Assembly (NCBI GenBank): GCA_031286265.1
Contig: JAITUP010000186.1
Span: forward strand, 1 to 32,827
Reading direction: 5' to 3'
Length of the DNA stretch: 32,827 bases
Source of the DNA: Chitinispirillales bacterium
Lineage (GTDB): Bacteria; Fibrobacterota; Chitinivibrionia; Chitinivibrionales; Chitinispirillaceae
Below are positions 1 to 7,421 of this stretch, in pieces. How positions within the stretch are numbered: the first letter of the stretch is position 1; every line of letters begins with the position of its first letter. The notes beneath the pieces are model-generated. The model saw only the letters and a program-made list of their open reading frames with translations. It did no database searches and had not been told where the DNA came from. The translations under genes and the position numbers were made by a program.

Positions 1-289
1 GATTGTAGACACTCAGTCCCTTTTCACCGAACAATATCTTGAGCATAAGAGCTCGTATAGCAGGTTGTTGGAAAACTCTTTTTTTATGAAAAAAATGGAC
101 ATATAAAATGGAGGGTAAACTACAAAACAACAGTAATAAAAAAACAAGCCAACAGCGTTGGCAAACGTCATAACAGGCAGGTCACTGACCTGTATGGGGG
201 TAATTATACCCAAAAAACAAAGAAAAAAGAAAGAAAAAAGCTTTTTTTGAACTTTTTGAAAAAAAAACTTGCGCGGGCATCATAGCAGG
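1..289. repeat. Diverged direct repeat, copy 1 (copy 2 at 988-1275)
   Basis: The first ~92 bases are nearly identical to 988-1080. The following ~180 bases are diverged but alignable, and the last ~75 bases (purine-rich, ending in the word GCGCGGGCATCATAGCAGG) are again identical. The unit contains the 3' end of a coding sequence (stop at 104-106) followed by a non-coding tail. That tail has small potential hairpins at 155-168, 178-192 and 198-211 and an A-rich tract. The unit stops abruptly at the junction with the IS110 fragment at about 290. The window edge cuts the left end, so the true repeat may be longer. Confidence 0.85.
2..106 (+). pseudogene. C-terminal end of an unrecognised protein, cut by the window edge
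   Basis: An open frame enters from the left edge and runs to a TAA at 104-106. It encodes a tail that begins IVDTQSLFTEQYLEHKSS and ends MKKMDI. The same tail is encoded by 986-1093 with only the last three residues changed. Amino-acid conservation in this frame across two copies argues that it is real coding sequence. I do not recognise the family. Whether the gene is intact outside the window cannot be seen, so it is listed as partial. Confidence 0.5.
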
Positions 290-835
290 CAATATTTGTA
301 CGTTAAGAGCCTTCTGCCTAACTTAGAGGCGGGACTCAGGCTCTCGTTGGAGGTGTATTTTGAGGAGCTTGAACTTTATTGGAAGCAGGAGAAGAGGCTG
401 TTGGCTACACTGAAAAACTTGATGCGCAAAGAGCGTTACGCTACAGCTTATAAGCTCGCTCAATCGCTTCCAGGCATTGCAGAACTGACGGCTTTGAGGT
501 TAGTTTTGGAACTCGGCGAGGACTTCAGCCGTTTTAGTTCCGGCGCCAAGATCGCCGCGTTTCTTGGGTTAGGCGGTACAGAGTACTCATCGGGAGATAC
601 TCAAAAGCGTGGCGGAATCACTAAACAGGGAAGCCGCATGATACGATCGTGGCTAATAGAAAGCGCTTGGATTGCAGTCGCTAAAGACCCAGCAATGCGG
701 GAATTTTATACAAGGATACGCTATAACACCGGATGCCGTAAAAAGGCGGTCGTAGCAGTAGCTAGAAAATTGGTAACACGATTGCGAAGTTGCATCGTAA
801 ATAACGTCGAATATACGTTTGGAGTGATAGAATAG
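290..835 (+). mobile_element. IS110-family transposase, C-terminal fragment
   Basis: The frame (open from 260, nominal TTG at 269) encodes the C-terminal half of an IS110/IS116/IS902-type transposase. It has a helix-hairpin-helix-like segment (LPGIAELTALRLVLELGEDF), then FLGLGGTEYSSGDTQKRGG with the serine-containing motif of the Tnp domain, then a basic helical C-terminus. About 180 residues remain, against roughly 330-400 in intact members, and the N-terminal RuvC-like DEDD domain is missing. No proper start exists: the upstream sequence is the direct-repeat tail, joined at about position 290. The family uses a bridge RNA encoded in its non-coding ends, but the native left end is lost here, so the element should be inactive. 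The right boundary lies somewhere in the AT-rich 836-898. Confidence 0.85.
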
Positions 836-898
836 TCTAAAAATTAAGAATAAAAAGCTGATTTTATACTATAAAACTTAACAAAAGTAAGGAAATAA

Positions 899-1093
899 CA
901 TAAAAATAGACTTTTTCAACCTGAGTTCGGGAATCGAGTGTACTACGTTGCCCCCCTTGTGGCTTATAAAAACGCCACGCCCCTGCAGATTGTAGACACT
1001 CAGTCCCTTTTCACCGAACAATATCTTGAGCATAAGAGCTCGTATAGCAGGTTGTTGGAAAACTCTTTTTTTATGAAAAAACTTAACCTATAA
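899..1093 (+). pseudogene. C-terminal remnant of the same unrecognised protein as 2-106
   Basis: The frame opens after a TAA at 896-898, has no plausible start, and encodes about 64 residues to a TAA at 1091-1093. It contains FGNRVYYVAPLVAYKNATPL followed by the IVDTQSLFTEQYLEHKSS tail shared with the copy at the left edge. The 5' part of the gene is absent, and the remnant begins where the IS110-associated AT-rich sequence ends. This looks like a coding sequence disrupted by insertion or recombination. I cannot assign a family from this tail. Confidence 0.55.
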
Positions 1094-1275
1094 AACGGAG
1101 GATATAAACTACAAAACAACAAAAAAAAAATCAATCCAACGGCGTGGGCAAACGCCATAGTAAGCGGGTCACCGACCTGTATGGGGGTATTATACCCAAA
1201 AAACAAAGAAAAAAGAAAGAAAAAAGCTTTTTTTGAACTTTTTGAAAAAAAAACTTGCGCGGGCATCATAGCAGG
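988..1275. repeat. Diverged direct repeat, copy 2
   Basis: It matches 1-289 with strong identity at both ends and a diverged middle. Three short hairpins occupy equivalent positions in both copies: 1141-1156 (GGCGT/ACGCC), 1166-1178 (GGGTC/GACCT) and 1185-1197 (GGGTA/TACCC). Their bases differ partly but keep pairing or G-T wobbles. The unit ends in the same GCGCGGGCATCATAGCAGG word, which here runs directly into the GC-rich 52-bp repeat instead of the IS110 fragment. Confidence 0.85.
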
Positions 1276-1322
1276 GGGGCTATCGTATCGGGGCGTTACG
1301 GGGCAGAGCCCCGTCACCAAAA
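1271..1322 (+). repeat. 52-bp GC-rich dispersed repeat, copy 1
   Basis: All 52 bases occur perfectly in reverse complement at 32741-32792. The element contains a hairpin, ACGGGGC-AGA-GCCCCGT (1298-1314), and a run of G next to CTATCGTATCGGGGCG. Two perfect copies in opposite orientation 31 kb apart indicate a dispersed repeat family of REP or miniature-element type. No coding function is visible. The 1323-1478 stretch that follows is AT-rich and holds only a possible -10 (TATAAT, 1438-1443) for the next gene. Confidence 0.85.
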
Positions 1323-1478
1323 GATTTTTAAGATTTTGACTTTGATTTTGTGCTTAATGGAAAATTTGGGTTTAATTTTATGTTACCCGGCTACGGTGAA
1401 TTTATTATATTACCGCTATTGATGTGTTTTTGTACACTATAATCATTTTTTACCGATTTTTGAAGGGAGGGCGGAAAA

Positions 1479-2234
1479 ATGCGCCTCAAGTCTTTTATTG
1501 CGGTTTGCGGTGTTTTGGCGGTGTTTGCCGGTTGCGGCGGCAGTGGCGAGCCTGTGGAGGTTATCGAACAGACACACGATAACGGCGCGAAGCGGGAGGT
1601 TATCACTTACGTCGGCAAGCGGGACAACGTGATACGCAGGGTGTTCTACTCGCCGGAAGGCAACATGATGTCTGAGCAGACCTTCAAGGACGGCAGGCCC
1701 GACGGCAAGCGGATTACCTACTTTCCCGACGGCACGGTCAGGCAGGAAGTCAACTTCAGAGACAGCCTCCTGCACGGGCCCAGCAAATCGTGGTATTCAA
1801 ACCGCCAGCTCGAAAGCGAAGCCGAATACGTTGACGGTCAGTTGGTGGGACGGGTTGTCGCGTACTTTGAAGACGGCCAAATCGCAAGCGAGGTCACGTA
1901 TCAGGACGGAAGGAAGCATGGTGAAGAAATTGAATACCATCCTAACGGAAACAGAAAATTGGTCAAAACTTTCAATGCCGGTATTCAGGAAGGGGTAGAA
2001 ATCGAATATTTTGAAAACGGCAACGTCAGGGCGGAATTTCTCTACTCCAACAACGCGCGGAATGGACGATTCAGGATGTTGCACCAAAACGGGAGGGTGG
2101 CCAAGGCGGGAACGTATGTAAACGGACGGTTTCAGGATACGTTAGTGCAATTTAACTCGGCCGGCAGGAGAGAAGCGCTGGCGATTTATGATCGTGGGCA
2201 GAAAACTTTCGGGCAGTCTTTTGTGAACAGATAA
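1479..2234 (+). CDS. MORN-type repeat lipoprotein (YwqK family)
   Basis: The 251-residue protein starts with a lipoprotein signal peptide: two basic residues, a hydrophobic core, then FAGC with the lipidated cysteine near residue 19. The rest is a chain of about six or seven imperfect repeats of ~23 residues of the type (Y/F)xxDGxxxxEVxYxDGxxxG, for example YFPDGTVRQEVNF and YFEDGQIASEVTYQDG. This is the MORN_2 variant found in proteins often auto-named YwqK-family antitoxins. No toxin partner is adjacent, so an antitoxin role is unsupported. Membrane anchoring facing the periplasm or surface is inferred. The ATG is preceded by GGGAGG at 1465-1470 and a TATAAT box at 1438-1443. It converges on the flippase gene. 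Confidence 0.85.
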   Translation: MRLKSFIAVCGVLAVFAGCGGSGEPVEVIEQTHDNGAKREVITYVGKRDNVIRRVFYSPEGNMMSEQTFKDGRPDGKRITYFPDGTVRQEVNFRDSLLHGPSKSWYSNRQLESEAEYVDGQLVGRVVAYFEDGQIASEVTYQDGRKHGEEIEYHPNGNRKLVKTFNAGIQEGVEIEYFENGNVRAEFLYSNNARNGRFRMLHQNGRVAKAGTYVNGRFQDTLVQFNSAGRREALAIYDRGQKTFGQSFVNR

Positions 2235-2246
2235 AAAAATTATATC

Positions 2247-2286
2247 CAAAAGATTAAAGTCAAATTTCTTTGGCTTTAATCTTTTG
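2247..2286. terminator. Bidirectional terminator-like hairpin between convergent genes
   Basis: A perfect 13-bp inverted repeat (left arm 2247-2259, right arm 2274-2286, 14-base loop) lies between the lipoprotein gene and the convergent flippase gene. The right arm overlaps the last codons of the flippase gene (stop at 2276-2278). The stem is AT-rich with short T/A tracts rather than a GC stem followed by a long U run, so efficient termination is plausible but not certain. Confidence 0.6.
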
Positions 2287-3676
2287 ACTTCAATCCCTTT
2301 AGTATTTCAATGATGATTGACCTATGCAGTATCATTGTTGCCAAAATCGGAATGGCGTTGTACCACCATTGGATATCGTGGAATGTATTTAAGCCTAAAA
2401 ATGCTACCAGCACCAAAAACGCGGGCATGAATCTCATTATCGGGTATTTTACCGGGAACAGTCTACCTGAGATGACGGTTCTTAAATAGAAATAGACTAA
2501 AAATGCCGCACCGGTGGAAATAGCCGCGCCGCGCGCACCGAGGAGCGGGACAAGATAAAAATTCCCGACCAAGTTAACTAACGCGCCGGCTAACGCCACA
2601 ATCAAATAAAGATGCGTCCGTTTCTTCAATCCCATGCCGATGCCGGTGATATCGCCTACAATGTGTATGATTGGCGCGATGATTAAAAACGGCATTATGT
2701 AGACCGCGTCTCTGTAGGACGGCGCGAGAATCAGTATGATAATATCTTTGAAAAGCAGTAATGCCCCACCGGCGGCCAATGTCGCTACCGCCGCGTATTT
2801 AAACATGTTTTCAAAAAAGCGATAGTCCCGGCGATCCGCCTCATACCTTTCAAACGCCGCGGGAGCCCAATATATGTTGAAACCTGTTTGTAGCAGCGTC
2901 AACAAAAACACATATTTGCTTGCGACGGCATAAAGGCCGATTTCTTCAAACGGTGAATAAACGCGCAGCGCGATTTTGTCCATGCCCTGAAATATAAACA
3001 TCACCGCAAGAACGGGAACCATGGGCAGCCCATAGCTGAGGATCCGCTTCAGTTCGGCGCGGTTAAAAATCGCCGTTTCTATTTTTCGCGTCCAGAATCG
3101 CCGTTCCGCAAAAATGTATATAAGTATGGAAACGGAAGAATGAGCAATAATCCCCCAAATAATAGCATGAAATGTAGACGCGATGAATTTTGCATAAAAC
3201 ACCACGGTAACAAGATAGGCGATCGCGCCGGCAATCTGCCCTGCCGACAGCACGTGTCCGCGCTTGCTCAGGCGAATGAGGCCAAGCGCATAATTATTAA
3301 TCGCAAATAATACGATGCTACACGCAAGCAAAAGCATCGCCGTGAAATCCGGCTCATTGAAAAGCGCCGCCGATACGGGCTGCCAAAAAAACAAGGTGCA
3401 AGACGATATGGCAATCGTCGCGGTAATCGAAATAAAAAAGCATAACCACACGAATGAAGCCTTCTCGCTCTCACCCTTTTCATGATACATCCGCAAAAAA
3501 CTTTGATCCGCACCCAAAAGCCCGAGCTGAAACACAGACATCAACACCAAACGAAACATCGCGGACTTCCCAAATTCCTCCGGAATAATCAGGAGCGTTA
3601 TTATCGGAGCGGAAAGAAACGAGATGGCAGCCGTTACCCAGCTACCGTAGGAAAATGTTATAAATCGTTTTATCAT
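2276..3676 (-). CDS. Polysaccharide flippase, Wzx/PST type (MOP superfamily)
   Basis: The 466-residue protein is hydrophobic throughout, with about 12-14 predicted membrane segments. It begins with the family-typical N-terminus (FITFSYGSWVTAAISFLSAPI). Length and composition fit oligosaccharide flippases that move lipid-linked sugar repeat units across the inner membrane for O-antigen or capsule assembly. The glycosyltransferase divergently transcribed at 3930 supports a surface-polysaccharide role. The ATG has no strong ribosome-binding site. The 3' end is overlapped by the hairpin at 2247-2286. Substrate cannot be predicted; a related MOP-family exporter is the main alternative. Confidence 0.88.
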   Translation of the reverse strand: MIKRFITFSYGSWVTAAISFLSAPIITLLIIPEEFGKSAMFRLVLMSVFQLGLLGADQSFLRMYHEKGESEKASFVWLCFFISITATIAISSCTLFFWQPVSAALFNEPDFTAMLLLACSIVLFAINNYALGLIRLSKRGHVLSAGQIAGAIAYLVTVVFYAKFIASTFHAIIWGIIAHSSVSILIYIFAERRFWTRKIETAIFNRAELKRILSYGLPMVPVLAVMFIFQGMDKIALRVYSPFEEIGLYAVASKYVFLLTLLQTGFNIYWAPAAFERYEADRRDYRFFENMFKYAAVATLAAGGALLLFKDIIILILAPSYRDAVYIMPFLIIAPIIHIVGDITGIGMGLKKRTHLYLIVALAGALVNLVGNFYLVPLLGARGAAISTGAAFLVYFYLRTVISGRLFPVKYPIMRFMPAFLVLVAFLGLNTFHDIQWWYNAIPILATMILHRSIIIEILKGLKSKD

Positions 3677-3810
3677 TTTATTTTGGGCAATCTTTCACAA
3701 TTTCCTGCCCTAATCCATCCCTAAGTAATTTTCTTCTAATCATAGAAGCAATATAACTTATGGACGGAGAGACAAAATTGAAATTTTGAGAAAATTTTTT
3801 CACAAATTTC

Positions 3811-3840
3811 TTGCGTTTCGTGGATGTCATCACGTATATT
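3811..3840 (+). promoter_or_regulatory. Possible sigma70 promoter for the glycosyltransferase
   Basis: TTGCGT (3811-3816) is followed after 18 bases by TATATT (3835-3840), about 90 bases before the ATG at 3930. The divergent intergenic region 3677-3929 is otherwise AT-rich, and I see no other structure in it. The -35 is a partial match only. Confidence 0.35.
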
Positions 3841-3929
3841 ATGTGCGGAAAGGGCGATGTTGAAAATACTATCTCTTGTCGCGTGATGACAGTAAAACAA
3901 GTCAACTGTTTCGAAAAAACTTACAAAAA

Positions 3930-5249
3930 ATGCAAAACGTCAGTACCAACAACAACATCCTGATATCAATAGTAATAGTGAACTACAAGGTCCCGTATTG
4001 TCTCATCGAGGCTCTTGACTCGCTCCGTCTCGCTAAACTCTACGACCGCGCCGAGGTAATAATTGTCGATAACGCCTCGGGAGATGGATCGCGGGAAATT
4101 ATCGCCTCGAAATTTCAAGAGGCGCGGTGGATACAACTCAAAAAAAATATCGGTTTCGGCAGCGCCTGCAACATCGGCGCGGAGGCCGCGAGCGGCAAAT
4201 ATCTTCTTTTACTCAATCCAGACGCCGTAGTTTCCGCGGATACGCTTGCAAACGCGGTAGAGTTTATGGAAAAGCACCCGTCGGCGGGGCTTATGGGGCC
4301 AAAGATTTTGAACCCCGACGGTACGCTGCAGCTCAGTTGCCGCCGTTCTATCCCCACGCCCTCGGTGGCGTTTTACTATTTTGCCGGGTTGAGCAGTCTG
4401 TTCCCGAATAGCCGCCGTTTCGGGCGTTATCACCTTACCTATATGGACGAGAACGAAACCGCGCAGGTGGAAGTCATTTCCGGATCGTTCATGTTTATGC
4501 GTCTCGAGCTTTTCAACGAGATCGGCGGGTTCGACAGGCGTTTTTTCATGTATGGGGAAGATATCGATCTTTGCTACAGGATCGCCTTGGCGGGGTATGA
4601 GGTGTGGTATTATCCGGAAACTCAGATCGTCCACCAAAAAGGCAGGAGTTCGGCGAAGCGCCGCATCAGGTCGCGTATCAATTTTTATGGGGCAATGATT
4701 ATTTTCCTGCAAAAATATCACGATTCGCAGGGCACACGTACTCCGCGGTGGCTCACGTGGGCGGGAATCGTGTTTTTAGCTATGCTGAACATCGGCGCAA
4801 TAACGCTCCGCGCTATTGCCGCGCCGCTCGTCGACATAGCTATATTAAACTACATCCTATGGAACATACTAAAATCGTGCGCATGCAGCAATATAATTAG
4901 CCGCACATTCGGCCCATATATCCTCGAATGCGGGCCCGAACCCCTCTACACGGCGGCGCCGTTGATGCCGCTTATCGGCAACGCGTCAATCAGCTTTGCT
5001 TTTGTGTTTTTATTCGCATATAATAACGTATATTCCGTTAAACGGCACAGGTTGAAAAATTTGTTTTTTTCAGGTATTATGAGTTCGGCGCTGGTCATGT
5101 CCGGTGTGCATTTTTTGACGGATTATCCCAAGTTTGAGTTTGGTCTTACGCTCGTGTTTTCCATATTCTTCTTTATTTTCTGGCGGGTCGCCCTGTCGGG
5201 TCTTGGAGCGTTTTGGAGACTTGTGAAAAAAAATGAAAAAAGGTATTGA
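3930..5249 (+). CDS. Family-2 glycosyltransferase with C-terminal membrane region
   Basis: The first ~260 residues form a GT-A glycosyltransferase 2 domain: SIVIVNYKVPYCLIEAL at the N-terminus, a VIIVDNASGDGS nucleotide-binding loop, LLLLNPDAVV (the DxD-like position), SGSFMFMRLELFNEIGGFD, and the acceptor-side FFMYGEDIDLCYRI motif typical of rhamnosyltransferase-like enzymes. The remaining ~170 residues contain several hydrophobic segments, suggesting membrane attachment. It should transfer a sugar to a lipid-linked surface glycan, with the divergent flippase as likely partner. I chose the ATG at 3930 (439 residues) because the conserved domain begins just after it. A TTG at 3876 would add 18 residues. 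No clear ribosome-binding site is visible for either start. Confidence 0.88.
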   Translation: MQNVSTNNNILISIVIVNYKVPYCLIEALDSLRLAKLYDRAEVIIVDNASGDGSREIIASKFQEARWIQLKKNIGFGSACNIGAEAASGKYLLLLNPDAVVSADTLANAVEFMEKHPSAGLMGPKILNPDGTLQLSCRRSIPTPSVAFYYFAGLSSLFPNSRRFGRYHLTYMDENETAQVEVISGSFMFMRLELFNEIGGFDRRFFMYGEDIDLCYRIALAGYEVWYYPETQIVHQKGRSSAKRRIRSRINFYGAMIIFLQKYHDSQGTRTPRWLTWAGIVFLAMLNIGAITLRAIAAPLVDIAILNYILWNILKSCACSNIISRTFGPYILECGPEPLYTAAPLMPLIGNASISFAFVFLFAYNNVYSVKRHRLKNLFFSGIMSSALVMSGVHFLTDYPKFEFGLTLVFSIFFFIFWRVALSGLGAFWRLVKKNEKRY

Positions 5250-5274
5250 CACGCGCGGTTCCATATATTATCTT
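5246..5274 (+). promoter_or_regulatory. Strong sigma70 promoter of the tRNA pair
   Basis: A perfect TTGACA (5246-5251) is followed by a 17-base spacer and TATCTT (5269-5274). Transcription would start near 5281, a few bases before tRNA-Gly. The -35 overlaps the TGA stop codon of the glycosyltransferase gene (5247-5249). The same hexamers and spacing recur upstream of the S1-like gene at 21902-21930. Confidence 0.8.
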
Positions 5275-5287
5275 ACCATATTGTAGC

Positions 5288-5362
5288 GCGAGAGTAGCTC
5301 AGTGGTAGAGCTCTACCTTGCCAAGGTAGCTGTCGCGGGTTCAAGTCCCGTCTCTCGCTCCA
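5288..5362 (+). tRNA. tRNA-Gly (GCC)
   Basis: A full cloverleaf can be drawn. The acceptor stem is GCGAGAG/CTCTCGC, the D arm contains AGTGGTAGA, the anticodon stem is CTACC/GGTAG around loop TTGCCAA (anticodon GCC), and the T arm contains GGTTCAAGTCC. The discriminator T and an encoded CCA end at 5362. It is followed 25 bases later by tRNA-Cys, probably on the same transcript. Confidence 0.97.
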
Positions 5363-5387
5363 ATTTTTAGAAGAACCCCTTTTTTCC

Positions 5388-5458
<71 letters not shown>

Positions 5459-5459
<1 letters not shown>

Positions 5460-5998
5460 TAGTACAGTATCGACGTACCGATCTTTTCCGCGATCTCCTT
5501 GCCTACCATTTCCTCGATAATCTTGAGTGTAAACGGGATTGCTGTGCCTACCGCGCGGCTTGTGATTATGGTGCCGTCCGTTGCTACATCCTCCTCAACT
5601 ATCTTTGCACCCTGCATTTGACCCTCGCAACTGGGATAGCAGGTCGCTATTTTGCCTTCGAGTATTCCCGCTTTCGCGAGGACCGTCGGCGCGGCACAGA
5701 TTGCGGCGCAGATTTTGCCGGCGGAATGGGCGGAGCGGATGAGCGCGAGCAGTTTTTCGGAAGTGGCAAGATTACCGCCGACCCCAGGACCACCGGGGAG
5801 AATGAGGGCATCAAACGGGCCGGCAAAATCATCAAAGAGCATATCGGCTTTGACGCGAATATCACGGCCGCCGCGCACTTCTAAAGAGTTGAGACCCAAT
5901 ACGGTCACCTTGATCTCGGCACGGCGTAGAAGATCGATGATTGTGACAGCTTCGATTTCCTCAAAACCGTCGAAAAGTATGGTAATTGCGTGTAGCAT
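5459..5998 (-). CDS. DJ-1/PfpI family protein
   Basis: The 179-residue protein matches the full length of the DJ-1/ThiJ/YajL subfamily. Conserved elements are GFEEIEA with the acidic residue E16 that pairs with the nucleophile, ILPGGPG at about 66-72, and the nucleophile elbow AAICAAPTVLA with Cys101. Members act as chaperone, deglycase or redox-protective proteins; the exact activity is not deducible. The ATG at 5998 is preceded by AAGGAGCG. An upstream in-frame start at 6067 would run through the 73-bp inverted repeat and is unlikely. The stop codon overlaps the end of tRNA-Cys by one base. Confidence 0.92.
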
Positions 5999-6025
5999 AT
6001 TTGCGCTCCTTGCTAAGGTATAGTT

Positions 6026-6098
6026 ATTCCACTTTAAGATGGCATTTGCGTTATCTGGCGACATCACGGGCGATGCAGGCGCTATTTTAAAGTGGAAT
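6026..6098. repeat. 73-bp inverted-repeat element upstream of the DJ-1 gene
   Basis: Perfect 12-bp arms, ATTCCACTTTAA (6026-6037) and its complement (6087-6098), bound 49 inner bases. The inner flanks continue the pairing weakly, with several G-T wobbles. The element fills the space between the stop of the secreted-protein gene (6101) and the ribosome-binding site of the DJ-1 gene. It could be a miniature inverted-repeat element, an RNA hairpin in the leader, or a bipartite operator. Terminator function is unlikely because no U run follows. Confidence 0.7.
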
Positions 6099-6100
6099 CA

Positions 6101-7384
6101 TTATAATAATATCAGCCTGCCCACATTGTCGCGTTCAAATTGCACAAGATTACTTTCAATAACCCTCCCCCGTTCACCGTGCAATACGAGCCTGACGTTT
6201 ACAACATTATCGTTCACCGCCTCTCCGACCGAATTCAAACCGTCCCATAGGACCGACGACGGGATGATGTTGCCGCCGGAAAAGGTTTTTATGCTGGAAC
6301 CTCTTTCGTTGTCTATCCTCAAAACCCATGATCTCAAATTTATATTGCCGTCGACTTGCAGGCTGAACAAAAATTGACCGCTGCCAACGTCCTGCGCTTC
6401 GAGGCCGACGCGGAGACCGTCGTCGCCTATGGTGGTTCGTCTGAAGGCGCTATGGAAAATAGTTCCGTATTTTTCATTTCCCTCGCCGTAGCCGCCTATC
6501 ACGGCGGTTGATGATGACCGGTTTATGAATACCACCCCAAGGCTTGCGAAAAATTTGTGTTTTATGGATTCGTTTCTTGGTCTGATGAAACTTACACCCG
6601 CCGATCCCGTTATCGTTTGACCCAAATTTTCGTTTGATGTGTGAATGTGGGACAGGTCGAAGTTGAGACGTGCCGTTCCCTCCGTGTTACTGATGGCGCC
6701 GTCATCGCGAATGTTAAAGCGGAGCATAAAATCATACGGTAAATAGTGCATGCGCGGACTGGAGGATAGTGTCCCGCCGGCGCCTACGGAAATACCAAAA
6801 AAATCGGCAGTGCCTTTGTCGTCAACAACGGTTTTATGAAACGCAAGCCTGAGTGCGCTATTTTTCATCATGCGGGGAATATCGGCGCTAAACGCGACGT
6901 TAGCGGAGATAGTCTGATCGCCATCGGAATCCAATACGTCGACCGATACGCCTGTGTGTATGGAATTGACCGGCGTAACAAGCCCTAAACTTAGAAAAAT
7001 ATCTTCATTGCTCGTATACATCCCACCAACAGAAAACGCGGATTTGCTTGATCTGTATGAAGCGTTCGGATATTTGAAATTTGTGCTGTGTTGTTGATTA
7101 AGATGTTCTTCGTATGTCATTATTTTACTGACAGGGACGACAAACACGCCTCTTACGTCAAAATTTTCATCATCAAGGTATTTGAAATCAACACCAAGGG
7201 TATATCCGGGATTGTTACCGATAAGCGCCGGATTGTAGAAAACCGCAAACGGTGTGCCAAAACGGCTATACTGCCAATCGAAAGGGCGGGAAAATAATGG
7301 GGTTGATAATGACAACACACATGTTAACACAACCGACATAATAAAAGAAACGGGGCGGGATGACGATGATCTTAGCATTTTCAC
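6101..7384 (-). CDS. Secreted beta-rich protein of unknown function
   Basis: The ~425-residue protein has an N-terminal signal peptide: basic start, a hydrophobic stretch around residues 14-28, and likely cleavage near PLFSRP. After it comes FAVFYNPALIGNN, an NPA motif like those at the start of PorV/PorQ-type outer-membrane barrels, followed by alternating beta-type sequence. The C-terminus (VLWDGLNSVGEAV, then VNVRLVL) resembles the FlgD-type Ig-like fold. Outer-membrane or periplasmic location is inferred. I do not recognise a specific family. A GTG at 7384 (GGAGG 5 bases upstream) and an ATG at 7378 (11 bases) are both possible starts. It lies 37 bases downstream of dnaN and may share its transcript. 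Confidence 0.75.
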   Translation of the reverse strand: MKMLRSSSSRPVSFIMSVVLTCVLSLSTPLFSRPFDWQYSRFGTPFAVFYNPALIGNNPGYTLGVDFKYLDDENFDVRGVFVVPVSKIMTYEEHLNQQHSTNFKYPNASYRSSKSAFSVGGMYTSNEDIFLSLGLVTPVNSIHTGVSVDVLDSDGDQTISANVAFSADIPRMMKNSALRLAFHKTVVDDKGTADFFGISVGAGGTLSSSPRMHYLPYDFMLRFNIRDDGAISNTEGTARLNFDLSHIHTSNENLGQTITGSAGVSFIRPRNESIKHKFFASLGVVFINRSSSTAVIGGYGEGNEKYGTIFHSAFRRTTIGDDGLRVGLEAQDVGSGQFLFSLQVDGNINLRSWVLRIDNERGSSIKTFSGGNIIPSSVLWDGLNSVGEAVNDNVVNVRLVLHGERGRVIESNLVQFERDNVGRLILL

Positions 7385-7421
7385 AGTCCCCTCCCCATTG
7401 CCTCGTTACGGTTAGCGTCGA

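Noticed and set aside
13-213. Minus-strand coding frame ending in a cysteine/tyrosine-rich tail, also at 1000-1320
   Set aside because: It runs opposite to the conserved plus-strand protein tail and through non-coding hairpins; the similarity between the two is explained by the direct repeat.
113-289. Bridge-RNA locus of the IS110 element, suggested by hairpins just upstream of the transposase fragment
   Set aside because: The same hairpin segment occurs at 1094-1275 with no transposase, and the transposase fragment lacks its N-terminal half, so this is not the native left end.
1479-2234. Toxin-antitoxin module, because the MORN-repeat family is often labelled YwqK antitoxin
   Set aside because: It has a lipoprotein signal peptide and no small toxin-like gene beside it.
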